DNA of 64,000 nucleotides from Narthecium ossifragum (GCA_963920575.1 OY986967.1:25437648-25501647); one strand, 5' to 3'; positions 32,632 through 45,561 are shown, counted from the first letter of the stretch. Numbers and translations are program-made. The notes: generated from the letters alone by a model not told the origin.

Positions 32632-33403
32632 CTTTCTTAGAACAGAAGCTCGATCTTCCAACCTCTCGATCTCGGCAGGATCTTCTTTTTCCATCCCACT
32701 CCCTTCCTGTATTTTTCACATCATGAAAACGACATATGCATCAATTATTCAATCATACCCGTTCATATAATCAGATATCACTATAACACATAATAAGACC
32801 AATGTATCTAGCACTGGAAGAAAATTTAAACTAGATATACGGCTCAATTCATAGGAAAAAGATCCATCCAAAATGCAACACAATAATCTTCACAAATTTT
32901 GTTCTCTAAGATATCAAAGCAAACAAGACAAGATGAAAAATTCCAAGAAACAAGCACGGAGAATGTAAAGCATCTCCACAATCACAAAAAAGTAATCAAG
33001 ACCGAATCTTTACTTCCGATCGCTAAGTAAAAGAATCTCGACTTTACTTTCCTTCAATTCATAGCACAAGAGGTACTTCCATATGTGCGGATACCTGTTG
33101 GGAGCTGGGGATGGCGGCGAGAACAGCTCGGAGGTTGGCGACGGCGGACTTATAGCGCAGCCGGGCGTCGTCGAGGGCTCCTCCTCCTCCGCCGGTGCCG
33201 CCACCGAAGCAGCTGGCGGCGGAGGAATCAGAGGGGTCGGTGGCGTGGTCGGAGGAGGAAGAGGGGGGTGGTGTGGACCAGAGAGACGGGTTGCAAAGCT
33301 CATCGTTCATGGATAGCAGAATTTGGGAGGCTGCCTCGATGGTCTCCTCCAGATGCCTCTGGCCTTCCGCCCCAAGCTCCTGCTTACTTCTCGTCGTCTC
33401 CAT
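32632..33403 (-). CDS. MED30: Mediator subunit 30-like gene, first two coding exons only
   Basis: Exon 1 is 33403-33095 (start [20 protein letters not shown]). It contains [17 protein letters not shown], a Ser/Gly-rich linker and [20 protein letters not shown]. It ends at a CAACAG|GTATCC donor. Exon 2 is 32706-32632, [20 protein letters not shown] then SVLRK, ending AAG|GTACAA. Both match plant MED30, a nuclear subunit of the Mediator complex that links transcription factors to RNA polymerase II. The expected third exon (ELANKN...LIDQLR...) is not found. About 65 bp after exon 2 the duplicated SET segment begins, followed by the composite MULE, and nothing matching is recognisable to the left. 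Either the gene has been broken by the insertion, or its last exon lies outside the window, or this is a truncated gene copy. Confidence 0.8.
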
Positions 33404-33857
33404 ATCCCCCACCCAAAGCCCTAATTTCCTAACCCTTCTCGCTGCTCTTCTCCACCAAAACCCCACCACCACCGCCGTCAACCTCCGAGCTCGGCGTCGG
33501 CGTCGGCGTCGTTGGTGGCCGAGGAAGCTGGCAACGGTGCCGCCGGAGGAAGAGGGGACGAGGGGACAGGGGCGGAGTGGTGAGAAAGATCGGGTTCTCC
33601 GCGTGGATGGAAAAGCTGTCCATGCTGAAATGTGTCTTGAATGGATAGCTTTTTCATTCACGGTTGAAAAATGTTTCTAACCGATATGTTTCTAGTCGAT
33701 ATTTGATGAAAAACATTTAACTGAAATGGAAAGGATTAGAATGATTTTGAAATATAACTGAAATGAAATGAAAGTCATTTCAATGAAATAAACAACATGG
33801 TCACTGAAATGTCATTTCATTCCAGACATTCCAGCCTCCATTCAAACAAACAACCCC

Positions 33858-34983
33858 TTAGTGAGAGACAGTGATGCCAGCAAGCATCTTAGCACTGTTC
33901 TGTTTGATAGGTGAGTCCTGTGATGGATTTTGCAACACTTGTCACGAGCTACGGTCTACATACATCATGCACACACCACGTGAAATGAATATATAGGGTG
34001 AGCTGGTGGGACCTATTTCGTTTGATGAATATTTCAATTTGTTCTCTTAATTTTAAAACATTTAAATATGATCTGTCAGTTTACAAAATTATTTCAATGT
34101 GACTAGAACACCTAGCGTTATTATATCAACTAACGATTTAATCAATGAACTTTGTTTCACCAAGTTTGATCAAATTCAGGCGAATAAATGCCTCTCTTTT
34201 CTCTCCCTCCCTTCACCTCTCCCTTGATCTCTTCGTCCTCCCACCTCCTAATCTTTCCATGATCCCCTAAGGGGTGGCAAAACGGTTTTTTAACCCCAAT
34301 CAGACCCATTTATAAACGGGTCAATTCGAAGCCACGTCTGAGATCGGGTCAAATACACTATTCCAATATTAATTTTCTATTAAAAATATCAGTTTATAAA
34401 TTAACGAGTTACGGATTTATAAGTTAACGGGTAGGGTCGGGTCACGGGTTACCATCCTCAGCTCGAACCCGACCCGGTTATTAACGGGGTCGGTGACGGG
34501 TAAACCCGAACCCAACCCGCATCCGAATACCCCAAACCCAAACCCGTTAAATTCGGATCGGATCGGATCGGGTTCACAGATTACAGGTCCAATTGTCACC
34601 CCTAATCCGCCCTCTATTCCATTTTTTTCTCTCCTCTTATCCCCTCTCTCTCCTTTATCTCATTATCTTTCTCCTAAACTCTCACAGTCTCACTTCTCTA
34701 CTCTCTCTCCTCTCTCTCTCTCTCTCTTTGAAAAACACAACTCAAAATTTATAAAATGTCTAAAATGCTTTGACCAAAGGTTTTTATACGTAAAGCTAAA
34801 TTAGGCTCGAGTTGGCCTTTCATCAACGATAAGAAAAAACAAAAAAGCCCAACCCCGCCCAACACAAGGTATCGGGGCCTAGTATTATGACTGATAAGCC
34901 CGGTTCATACTCAGGATGGAGAAAATAATGGTTTATAATGTTTATCCATTGGAGGTCCGGAACTCATGCATGGCCATATTAAA
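33858..34983 (+). repeat. Copy A' of the 1.15-kb direct repeat
   Basis: Same orientation as 20692-21855, with a shorter (CT)n tract and a 17-bp-scale deletion near 34770. It begins abruptly after aacaacccc and ends at catggccatatt. Confidence 0.85.
34268..34604 (+). mobile_element. hAT-like MITE inside repeat A'
   Basis: Counterpart of 21103-21441. The left end (taaggggtggcaa) and right end (ttgtcacccctaa) are slightly diverged. Confidence 0.65.
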
Positions 34984-35474
34984 ACCTTGCCTATATATCA
35001 GCACTAGTGGATCCCATGCAAATTACATGTTTAAATAATTCTCTCTCAACCATCTCTATTTTATAACCGTCAATCATCTCATTTCTCCTATTGATTTATT
35101 TTTCATTTAATTATAAGTTTCGTTTGAATTGCTACCCATCCGTGTGAAATAGATATACAACTCAGACAAAGGACAAAACCACCTCCCCTAATAAGATAGA
35201 TTTAACTAAACTAATTATACGCTGATTTTTAAAATAATCTTACGTTTTTGGGGTATATATCGTCAGAATTGTGAGATTTAATGTGAAAATTTGGAATGTA
35301 GTATGTTTTGAGTTTTAGCCTTCAATTTGATTTTTCTCGTTACTAGATTTTGTGCTGAAAAAGGAAATTTTCTTGTAAATTGTAACCTTTTGAGGGTGTT
35401 TTTCTAAATTTCACCCCGTCCGCCGTTGCAACGAACCAAATCGCCACATTGTTCGAAGGCCGAAGGAGACGAAG
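34984..35474. other. Upstream region of the 173-aa gene
   Basis: AT-rich with no gene. The presumed promoter and leader of the gene starting at 35475 lie here; no clear TATA element is assigned. Confidence 0.4.
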
Positions 35475-38400
35475 ATGCTGCGCTCGGTGCTGCGCGGCGT
35501 GCGGTCGGTCCGCACGGGCGCGGGTGCGGTGGTTGGGAGCGGTGCCTCGCCGAGGGAGGCGGTGCTCCGGGCTCGGATAGAGGAGCGGGAGCGGGCGCGG
35601 CGACGGCCGCGTGAGTCAGAGGAGTTCTTCGTGCCCGTGCCGGAGTCGGCCACGTGGCTGGATACGGCCACCATGCCCATGGTCCTTACCGCGGTGGCCG
35701 TTGCCCTCTTTGCCAAGGTTCTCATGATGGTACGTAACCAGAACCCCATCCCTCAATCTTAGTGAACACTGATTGGAACCCTAATTGCCAACATCCGGCG
35801 CTTGAATTGAGGGTGCATTTCAACGATCGTTGCTTGTTCGCAAGCCTCATGAGAACTTAGTTTTTGGTGTGTGAAGAACCAAGAAAAGATCAATTTATTA
35901 AAGGGCAAGGAGAAGGAGGACCACTGCTTCTCGCCATCAAAGTAAATGGAAAAATTAGATCTTGAAGGAGAAGCTTTGTCAAATTGTTCTGGTCCTTCAT
36001 ACGTTATTCAGTTTTCTTGTTACTGTTGGCTTGCTTGCTCACTTTGTTTGATTGCTTTATTAGCTTTATGGTGGTTTCTATAGTTGATAATCTCTGTGCT
36101 CGGTGCTCCTCAAGATTGAAACTTTAATGCTTAGAGTCTGGAGTCTTCTTCTAATTCAAGGCTTTGGAGAGTGATTTTGGTTGATGGATGTTCCTTTTGT
36201 GAAGAATGCCGTGATTTTTTAGTAGCAAACAGAGATGGTGTATGTGTCATTCCATTTTGCTTGTAGTGGTAGCTTATGTGCTTGTAGATTGGACCAAGTG
36301 AACAACCAGCTACATTTTATGGGCATTGGGTATAATGCTCATGTGCCTTGAATTGTGATTTTAAATTTTCTTTTATCCTGAGGATAAAAACCTGTGAAAA
36401 CACTAATTTTCTTACAAAAAATGAGTTGGTCTGCTATGACATTATCCTCCTGTTTAACCTCTACTATAGGTCCTATCAATTTGAAAGAAATGAATGTTCA
36501 TATCCTTTGCCTTTTGCTTTTAATATCTTTAACTGCCCAATTTGATTATTACTATCGGAAAGTGCGTTGGATTTTGGCACATATGCACATTAGGTATTTG
36601 TCTGTTCTTTCATATTGCATTTGATGGAAAAATGATGCTCCATTGCTCCTGTAGTTGATCTATTTCCCCTTATTCTTCATTTTGGTTGGATCACAACTGC
36701 AGAGTTCTTTCCCCTTATCCGTTGTTCTAGTTTTGGAAGTCAATTTTTCTTGATCCAGTTTTGATGTTTCGGATAGTGTCATGCCTCACTTTGCTACCTA
36801 TACATTATAGGAGACAATTTTTACATTGCTGTCTGCATATTTGATGAAAGACCTTGTTACGAGCGGTCTACTCGGGATCCTCTCGTAATGGGTCTCTACT
36901 GCTCCAATCGATCAGAATCGGCCTGATCGGACTTGATTTGAGTCCAATGGGCTGATTTGGCAAGCTGGATCGGATCTGGCTGAGCCTGATTGGATGGGAC
37001 TTGACTGGATCAAGTTTGAAGTGATCTGGATCAAGCTGACCAAGTTGGATTGGGCTGGATCCGGATTGACTGGCTTGGCTGAACCGGTTAAGTGGGCTGA
37101 GCCAATTTGGCCAAAGCTGGCTGGGAAGATCCGACGGCTGAGGAGTCGCCGGAGTGGATCGCCGGCGTAGGGGCGGCGGCTGCGGTCGGGATAGTGGTAG
37201 GGAAGGTCGTTGGGCGATGGGGAAGAGATCCACCGGAGTGGATTGGTCGGAGGGTGGCTAGATCGACGGGATCTGGAGAGGTAGTCGGCGGCGGTTTGGG
37301 TTAACCGGCGTCGGGGACGACGGGTAGCTCGGCAAAGGCTTGGGACGTCGGGAAGATAGTCGGGAAAGGGTCGTGGAAAGACAAGAAAGGTTTTAGGAGG
37401 GTTTAGGGGTGAAATCGGGGACGGGCGTGGGGTTGCCGACGATGGGGACGGAGGTAGGCTTGTCGGGGACGGCGCCGGAGGGGACGAAGGGCGGAGGGAA
37501 GGGTATGGCCGGAGTCGTGGGAGGTAGGGGAAGGCGTTGGAGGTCTTGGTTGGCGACGGGGGTGGCCGGAGAGGCTGGACGGAGGTATGCTAGGGTTTAG
37601 GGCACGGGAGAGAGAGAGGAAGGAGATGATGAACAGTGGCGCTGACGTGGCGATGACGTGGAGGAGAGAGAAAGTGACGGGGAGAGAGAAACACTGGTGG
37701 AGGCGGTGCCGGTTGCGGAGAAGATGACCGATGGGGAAGAAGATGGATCTATGGTAGATATCTGGTGGAATCTACTTTACTTCTACTCCTATGATATTCT
37801 ACTCCTATGATAATTTATCAACTACTCTTAATCATTCATCTCATCATTCATCATAACCTAATACAAAACTACTAAGGTTCTTTTATAGAGACCTTGACAG
37901 AGTCCTAATCCACTAGAAAACCCCCTTGCTTAATTAGCAAGTAATAAGGTTTCTGACTCAACTCAACTTCCTAACTCAAAGGGACTCTTAATTAATTCAT
38001 AACAATCAACTAGGACTCAATAAAAAACTAATGATAAATACTAATTAAATACTCTAGTTTGAACTAGGGAAGTCCAAGTCAAATTAGGAAAGAGGTTGAA
38101 CCAGTTTGGTTCCTCTTCTGGGTTCGGATCCAGTTGGTCGTATCAGACCTGTACCGTCGAGAAATTATTAGTCAACTTTTATCCAATCAGTTATGACTAC
38201 TGATGTTGTCCTCGCTCATCTGTTTTCTTCTATAGTTTATTTCAGCAAAAAATATAGACTACCGTGGTCTCTTTTATGTGCTCTTATGGTTAGATTGGGT
38301 GAGTTTTTGCAGGTTGATGAATCCAAAGCACAAGAGAGACTAGAACGCAAAATCCAGAAGGCTCCTGCTGGTCAAGGAACAGTTAGAATGCTTAGTCGTG

Positions 38401-38726
38401 AAGAATGGGATGAGATCCAAGAAATTAGGCCAAGGACTCCTTTTGAGTCTAAGCTTGCTCGCCCAAATGCACGTATCAGGACCGGAGAACCAATACACTT
38501 GGTGAGTTTCTTCACATGCTTAAAAACAAGGCTTCCAGAGTTTTGTAACTTCCAAAACATGCTATTCTCTTCTTTCAGTCTCGCTAAACTCTTTATGACT
38601 TCGAATTGGTGGAACCTGAACTTAAACTGCATTCACATAAATTTGCAGGAGGATCTCAAAGATTGGACTATCGATGTTTTCACTGATGCACTTACTAGAG
38701 CTGAAGAAAGTGTCAAGCGAAGATGA
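35475..38726 (+). CDS. Small conserved plant membrane protein, probably mitochondrial, unknown function
   Basis: Three exons: 35475-35729, 38313-38501 and 38649-38726. All junctions are phase 0 with GT-AG sites, giving 173 aa. The N-terminus MLRSVLRGVRSVRTG is Arg-rich without acidic residues, like a mitochondrial presequence. A charged segment is followed by one hydrophobic helix (TMPMVLTAVAVALFAKVLMM, about residues 66-85). The hydrophilic C-terminal half contains QGTVRMLSREEWDEIQEIRP and ends DALTRAEESVKRR. The exon structure and conserved-looking character mark it as a real gene, but I cannot name the family. Intron 1 (2.58 kb) contains a solo LTR; splicing around it is needed for expression. 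Confidence 0.8.
36855..38145. mobile_element. Solo LTR in intron 1, with 5-bp target duplication
   Basis: 1,291 bp starting TGTTACGA and ending TCGTATCA (near-inverted ends), flanked on both sides by GACCT (36850-36854 and 38146-38150). The interior is non-coding, with a run of ggatc/gctgatt-type repeats and GC-rich sequence. No internal retrotransposon domain remains, so this is a solo LTR formed by LTR-LTR recombination. Confidence 0.85.
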
Positions 38727-39278
38727 CATTGAACAGGGTATAAAAGTTCAAGTGATTCAATCAACAAAAGCAATGGAATATATGTTCAGGAATTCAGCTG
38801 GTGATGAAAAGTCTTGAAGCTGTTGCAAATATTATCCGAGCAGACCTATATGGATATTAATTGTGTGATTTGGTCAAGTTGGGATATCATATACTGGAAG
38901 AGAAATATTCTCCCTGTTTTCCTCTTTCATTATTGATGTATTCTACTCCAGTGTTCAGGTCCCTGTATCAGTATTAATTGCTGTATCGCGAGTGAGAATG
39001 ACTACCTTCTGGTCGGCTTGTAATTTTGGTCTCTGAAAAGAGCATTTGACAAAAGATAAATGGTATATTCTCACAAATTATCCATGGATCTTAACTTTGC
39101 TGATAATTGAATGCATGACACAACTTGCTTGTAGGAAGTACAAGCAAAGTGTTTCTTATGTAGATTAATTGTAATTAAATTGCATAATTTTACATTAAAC
39201 AAATGGATCCCGCCATAAACCTCAAGCATATATACTGCCACTCACTCCTCCCTTCTCAAAGGATAAGGTCTCTCTCTC
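38727..39278. other. Intergenic region between the 173-aa gene and the SET gene
   Basis: Presumed 3' UTR of the former and promoter/leader of the latter. No other feature seen. Confidence 0.5.
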
Positions 39279-42200
39279 ATGGCCAAAGTTTCAAGAGCCT
39301 TCCACTCCTCCCTTCTCCCCCACTTCAATCCAAGCCCATCTCCTTCCCGCCACCAATCGTTCACTCCCCTGCAATGCCGCGATCCCAGCTGCTCGGTCTC
39401 CGCCTCTCTCAACGATGGCGCGAGAGTCATGGAGCCAGCCGCCCAAGGGATACCTTGGGGATGCGAAATAGAGTCGCCGGAGAGCGCCGAGGCGCTGCAG
39501 AGGTGGCTGTCAGACTCCGGCCTTCCTCCGCAGAAGATGGGCATACAAAGAGTGGATGTGGGCGAGCGAGGCCTCGTCGCGTTGAAGAATATCCGCAAGG
39601 GGGAGAAGCTCCTCTTCGTTCCACCCTCCCTCGTCATCACCGCCGACTCTGTAAGCCCTTTCATCCTAATGGATCAGATGAATTGGGTATTGTTTCTCTA
39701 AAATTGTGAATGAAAAGGTATTGTTAGCTTGCAATGAGATGCATCAATTATTATATGCATGACCACTGTTGACATAAATTTACAATCTTGCTTTAATAAC
39801 ATGGTGTTTTATATATACTTGAATCCTATCTAAAGTAGTGGTTCTTGTATTCATTGGATTTGTATTACATTTATAGGAGTGGACCTCGAAGAAAGCAGGT
39901 GAGGTGTTAAGGAAAAGTTCTGTTCCAGACTGGCCACTGCTTGCTACGTATTTGATTAGTGAAGCAAGCCTCATGGATTCTTCAAGATGGAGTAGATATA
40001 TCTCCGCCTTGCCTCGTCAACCTTACTCGCTTCTATACTGGTATGTCTTGAACAATCTAATTTACATTGATCTTTGAACTATGAGTAGAATCAATGAGCA
40101 ACGCCTCCATTTGAGCTGCAACTTTCTTCTAATCCTTTTCGTTGTAATTTGGGAAGGAGTATTTTTCTCAGTTATCTTTTCTACAGTCATTTTATATTGT
40201 TGCAGGACACGCGCCGAACTAGACACTTATTTAGTTGCTTCACAAATCAGGGAAAGAGCAATCCAGAGGATTAATGATGTGACTGGAACGTGAGCACTTC
40301 TTGGGTTGTATTTTCTCCATATGGATGCTTTGCAGTTCATCTTATTCCTAGGGTGAATATGAGATAATATTTCTTTGACTCTGATAATAAAAAATGATTT
40401 AAAATGCGCCAGATACAAGGATTTAAGGACCAGGATATTTTCCAAGCATCAAGATTTATTTCCGGAGGAGGTATTTTCTTGTGAAAAATCTCTTTGTTCA
40501 TGCTAACGATCTCGAGGGGTATTTTTTCTAATGATTGTCTAATGAAGATGATATATATGTTATGCAATATAGTATTTTTCTATTCTAGTTAGTAGAGTAG
40601 GAAATTTTTCTGGTTTTAATATGAAGTCAGTTGCTTATACCTAAGTTTTTTATATACAGTTTAAATTCACTCTTAACTTAAAGCCCAAAAAGCACATTCT
40701 TATTTTCTCCATGTAATCAACTGTTTCTCTTCCATCCCTAACCAAGCTTTCACCTTATACCATATGTAGGATAGAGACACCAGAATAAAGAGAAACCAGT
40801 ATTATTCTGCAGCATCAAGCTTCTATTTTTCTCTTTTCTCTTCATCCAATATTTGCAGCCAAAAGACTGATCGGGTTGGTGGTTAACTCATGCGCCTATA
40901 TCTTATTTCAGGTCTACAACATGGATACATTCATGTGGTCCTTCGGCATTCTATTCTCACGTTTGGTAAGTCTACTATCTAGCTCAATTGTCATCTGTCG
41001 TGGAAGTGCTTCTTGAGACCCTTGTCTATCCCCGGAAAAGAAAAACTACCCCTTATTGTTTGTCTCTAGTATGTCCATGTTTGTGATAACCATCAGCAAA
41101 ATCTGCCAGGCTGATAACTCCAATGCAGTGGATCATGTTTTTATGAACTAAGACTTTGGTTATGTCACTGCACATTAAGTTCAGACTGTGGTCATGTTTT
41201 CATGGCAGGTTCGTTTGCCATCAATGGATGGAAAGGTTGCACTAGTTCCTTGGGCAGACATGCTTAACCACAGCTCTGAGGTAGTCCTTTGTGACATTGT
41301 CTTTCAAGGAAAATTGGTCCCTTCAACTTGAATCTCTTGTTTTATTTTATTGCATAATGAGGTGCATATCATATGACCCACCTCTCATAAAGCAAGTTTG
41401 CTGTTCCATGGTTAAGTGACATAAAATTGTTTCTGTGTTGATGAGAAAATAAATGCTTTGTTGGTAGTTCTTCATATTTCCAAATGTTTATTTGAGATTA
41501 TCTATCATGATGGAGCTGTTTTTTTTATAGCTTTAGAGAATAACTTATGCATATGCTTTGATTTTATTTTATTTTATTTTGGCATCTTGTAGTGCAACTT
41601 AATGCATATATCATTTCAGATTTTAATGAGATGTCCTTTTGGTGTTCTTTATCTATGAGCATCCTGATTAATTTTCAAAGGAAGTTCTGTTTCTTGCAAC
41701 TCACAGTATGTAAATGGTCCAGGTGGAGACATTCTTGGATTATGACAAGTCATCAAAGGGAATAGTATTTACGACAGATAGACCTTACCTACCAGGTGAG
41801 CAGGTAATTGAGTGTCATAGTATGACCATAATTTACCCTCAATTAGTTTTGCTTCAATCAGGAAAGTTTGATTTCCTAGATAATGCCAGTTTCCTGTTCA
41901 ATCCCTCACAAGATAAACAATAACATAGGATCTAAGCCTAGGCTAGCTGTTTTCAGGTGCAATTCCCAGTGAAACTTTATGATACAATGAACTAGCTTAA
42001 AATTTTTAGGAAATCTTCAACTCTTAGTGTTAGAGAATGACATCCTTTCAGCTAAAATCTCTTAACTCTCCTGCCCATGATCAAATCCTGTCTAATGTGA
42101 CAAGTTGAAAGATGTTAAATTTGATGATTAAATAGGTGAAAATATTCCCCGAGATTGAGAGTCTTTAATAATTCAATTTTATTGTGTGATATATCTGCTG

Positions 42201-45200
42201 CAGGTTTTTATATCTTATGGAAAGAAGTCGAATGGAGAGTTATTGCTCTCATATGGTTTTGTTCCAAAAGAGGGTGGAAATCCAAACAACTCAGTTGAAT
42301 TATCACTGTCTCTTAAAAAGTCTGACAAATGCTACAAAGAGAAATTAGAAGCTCTGCAGAAGCATGGATTGTCGACGTGAGTACTGAAATTTACTGATGT
42401 CGTGTAAACAGAACTGCAGTAGGTTAGTGAGTATCATAATCTTAAATGAACTATCTCATGTGCTGCTATAATTGGAATCGATAAAGTTTTAGATTCTTTC
42501 TATAAACAATTTATGGAGGGAAACATCAACATAGCCTGACTCTTGATGACCTGCTCTATGTTCATTCTGTAACCATGGTTTGTTTCTAAAATTAACATAT
42601 GTGCTTTATGACAATAATCATCTCCTATGTGAGCAGGCCTCAGCGGTTTCCTCTGCAGATCACAGGCTGGTCTTTGGAAATGATGGCATACGCTTACCTT
42701 GTTGTTAGCCCTCCTGACATGAGGAAGCAATTTGAAGAGGTTTGACAAATTGTCCTTTCATAGTTGCTAGTTGGGTTGGCTGTATGATGCATTACTTCTC
42801 ATGTTACCCCTTCTTGGAACATGCATCAATTTGTCCAAGTGTCCTGAATTCCAAGACGACATTTCAGTTGAACTTTGATGGGAAGTATGCATATTATTTA
42901 CTTGGCAATATGTGTGGCATCAAACAGCTGAAAAATGATCATAACATATTGAATTCATCTACATTTGATTAATAGTGCTGTTCTTCTTGAGTATATCGTT
43001 CTTCTTTGTACAAGTCATACTACAAAGCGTACAATGAACTTTTTTTTGGGTGTCTTAAGTTGATAGAATTGTCATTTAGTGTCTGATCAACACATATTGT
43101 GGATATTATAATCAGCCATAAACTCTAAGGTGCATCTTTCTAATTAGTTACTCATCATGGATAATATGATTATCATCTTGAAATTGCAGATGGCGGCTGC
43201 TGCGTCTAATAAAAGTACATCAAAGAATGGAATCAATTACCCTGAGATGGAGGAGCAAACTTTACAATTCATCTTGGACTGTTGTGAATCAAGCATTTCT
43301 AAGTATAACAAATTCTTGGAGGTAGGTAGTTATTTCTGTTCTTTCAGTGGAGAATACTCAAAGTGCTTTTTGAATAGTCTTGTCAGCTTCTGTAATAGCC
43401 TAATAAAGGTGAGATGGAAAGACTTTCTGTGTATGTCTCAATGCATGAGTATTGCATCATTGCTAGTTTTATCCTTGAATGAAATAAAAACAGGAGTAAC
43501 TCATATATATGTCATATGTCACCCTCAAATATTTGAAATATTTACTATGTTAAAAACCTAACCCAAGGTTGTGAAACGTCTAAAATGCCCTCACCATGTA
43601 GACTAAAGTTCTTGTAGTCCACAAAGATTTAGTGATACCTTACCAACTTATACCATGGAGGATATATTACTTATATAGTGGTGATTGTTACTTACTAGGG
43701 TTGTTTTGGGAAAATACCTTATCACAGTCTGCTACAAATGCTACTGTTAGGAATATCCTTGGTATATATAGCTTAAACTTAGTTGCAAATATGAAATGTA
43801 GGGGTGAGCATTCGGTTTTCGGTTCGGTCTTCGGTCCAGTACCGAAGAACCGAACTTTTTTTGGTCCAAAATTTTGAGAACCGAACCGAATTATACGTCA
43901 GAACCGAACCGAACTAATTCAGTCCAAAATTTTGAAAACCGAACCGAATAGAACCAAACCGAACCATATGTGTACTTATGTAGTATATAAAATAAAAAAA
44001 TAATTATTTTACTAAAAAGTTTGGTTTTTCGGTTCTAACCGAATTTTATAATGAAGAACTGAACAGAAATTTTTAAAGTTAGAGAACCGAACCGAATGAA
44101 CCGAAGAACCGAACCGAATGGACTGAAGTTGTTCCGTTCGGTTTGGTTTTTCGGTTCTGGTTCGGTTTTGCTCACCCCAAATGAAACGATCACTAAGATT
44201 GTAGTAGGAAATATTTTAAGGTGGAATGTGATATTTAGAACTTTTTGAGGATGGATTATAGTATTAAACCTAAGGAACTAGTATTTTTGGAGGCTCTGTA
44301 TGTTGGCACCACTCTAAAGGAATCTACAATTCATCTAGGACTGCTTAGTTGGAACAATGCTGTCACAGTTGCATCCCTACTTAGTTTCATGAATTATATT
44401 CTTGAGAACTTTATTATGCTTTGGAATCTATTTTTGCACTAACATCATTCACTACTTAGGTTATCTTCTTGTCATGTATAGCTTTCAGCAAGGAAAAGAA
44501 TGGTGTCTGCCTCATGATTTCAATGTGTTCACTGGTTATGTTGTTGCTATATTTTTGCAGAAGTGTTGTTATTGTAGCAATAGATGATCTGTACTGATCT
44601 CTGCCCTATAATTCAAATGTGATTTCCAAAGAAATAAATGAGATAACTAAGCTATCATTTGATATACTAAGAAAATCTATATTTGAATGAGAGAAAACTC
44701 TATAATAACCCTGTTCCTATGTTTCTTGTAATTCCACTCATGGAAAACTCTAACATCATTCACTACTTAGGTTGTTTAGGTTAGTAGTACTGGTACCACT
44801 CATGCTTCAGGTTCATGCAAAGAGATGAGAAAAAGAAGATTAGAGTCCCACTGTTCCTATGTTTCTTGTAATTCCAATCATGGCAGTCTATAATAACCCT
44901 GTTCTATTGCTAAATCATTGCTTTATATTCTAGCGATCCAATTCCATTTTAGAACTTGTGAAATGTAATGCATATTTGTGTGTTTGCAGGGAGGTAGTCC
45001 TTTCGATCCAATAACATCAAATGCCAAGCAAGCCAATCGGACATTTCTACTAAAGCAGCTGGCTATAGAGCTGTGCTCAAGCGAGCGGAGAATCTTGTTC
45101 CGTGCACAAAATGTAAGATGCTTTATAACTTCTGGAGGATACTTCTGAATTCTTTTTCCGCACAACTCAGACAGATGTTAGGTTGATTATGATCATCAGA

Positions 45201-45561
45201 TCCCTTCATCAATACTGTAAGATCCAAACTGATAGACAAGTCTAAGGCAGTAATTTTATCAGAAAAAGACCATATAACCACTGCTGGGAATTGACCATGT
45301 CTCATTTACTGCAATTGCTTGCTTCTTTGGAAAGCAAAATCTCAGGAGAATCCTTGTAAAACGATATCATCTGCACCTTTCTCTCAAACATCACTTACAT
45401 TGTAGATTTGCATCTATTGATTGCATCACATGGCTACCATGTCATTTTTTATTACCTGCTTTGCGTGCTTGTAGGTTTTACGGAGGAGGTTAAGAGACAT
45501 GAGAAGTGGAGAATTAAGAGCCCTAACAATACTAAATGGATTCAGGAAGCTTTTCAAATAG
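39279..45561 (+). CDS. Chloroplast-type SET-domain protein-lysine methyltransferase (Rubisco LSMT/RBCMT family)
   Basis: Twelve exons: 39279-39650, 39877-40040, 40206-40289, 40413-40470, 40912-40965, 41209-41280, 41723-41803, 42204-42376, 42637-42739, 43190-43321, 44990-45112, 45475-45561. Phases agree and total 500 aa, the family's usual length. The N-terminus (MAKVSRAFHSSLLPHF..., Ser/Pro/His-rich, few acids) suits a chloroplast transit peptide. The SET domain begins near LQRWLSDSGLPPQKMGIQRV and GERGLVALKNIRKGE, and includes VPWADMLNHSSEV and VFISYGKKSNGELLLSYGF, the NH and Y..SYGF cofactor and catalytic motifs. The C-terminal Rubis-subs-bind-like domain includes LPLQITGW-type FPLQITGWSLEMMAY and ends RALTILNGFRKLFK. 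Family members trimethylate stromal proteins such as Rubisco large subunit or fructose-bisphosphate aldolase. Which substrate applies here is not evident. Intron 10 holds a hAT-like MITE and a piece of the composite MULE. Confidence 0.9.
43801..44178 (+). mobile_element. hAT-like foldback MITE in SET intron 10
   Basis: 378 bp with inverted ends GGGGTGAGCA.TTCGGTT and ...CGGTTTTGCTCACCCC. The outer bases aaatgta / aaatgaa suggest a decayed ~8-bp target duplication. The interior is dense in ttcggttcgg and ccgaaccgaa, giving strong secondary structure. Confidence 0.75.
44439..44771 (+). repeat. MULE scrap in SET intron 10 flanked by a 22-bp direct repeat
   Basis: ctaacatcattcactactta gg occurs at 44439-44460 and again at 44750-44771. 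Between them lies sequence identical to the start of the MULE Ulp1 gene (31492 onward), including its acceptor and the gagagaaaact motif. Confidence 0.75.

Noticed and set aside
33195..33680. 161-residue plus-strand open frame
   Set aside because: Antisense to MED30 exon 1 and its leader; GC-rich composition explains it.
39203..39709. Alternative 168-residue frame starting upstream of the SET gene
   Set aside because: Its frame does not join the SET-domain exons; the frame from 39279 does, with correct phase.
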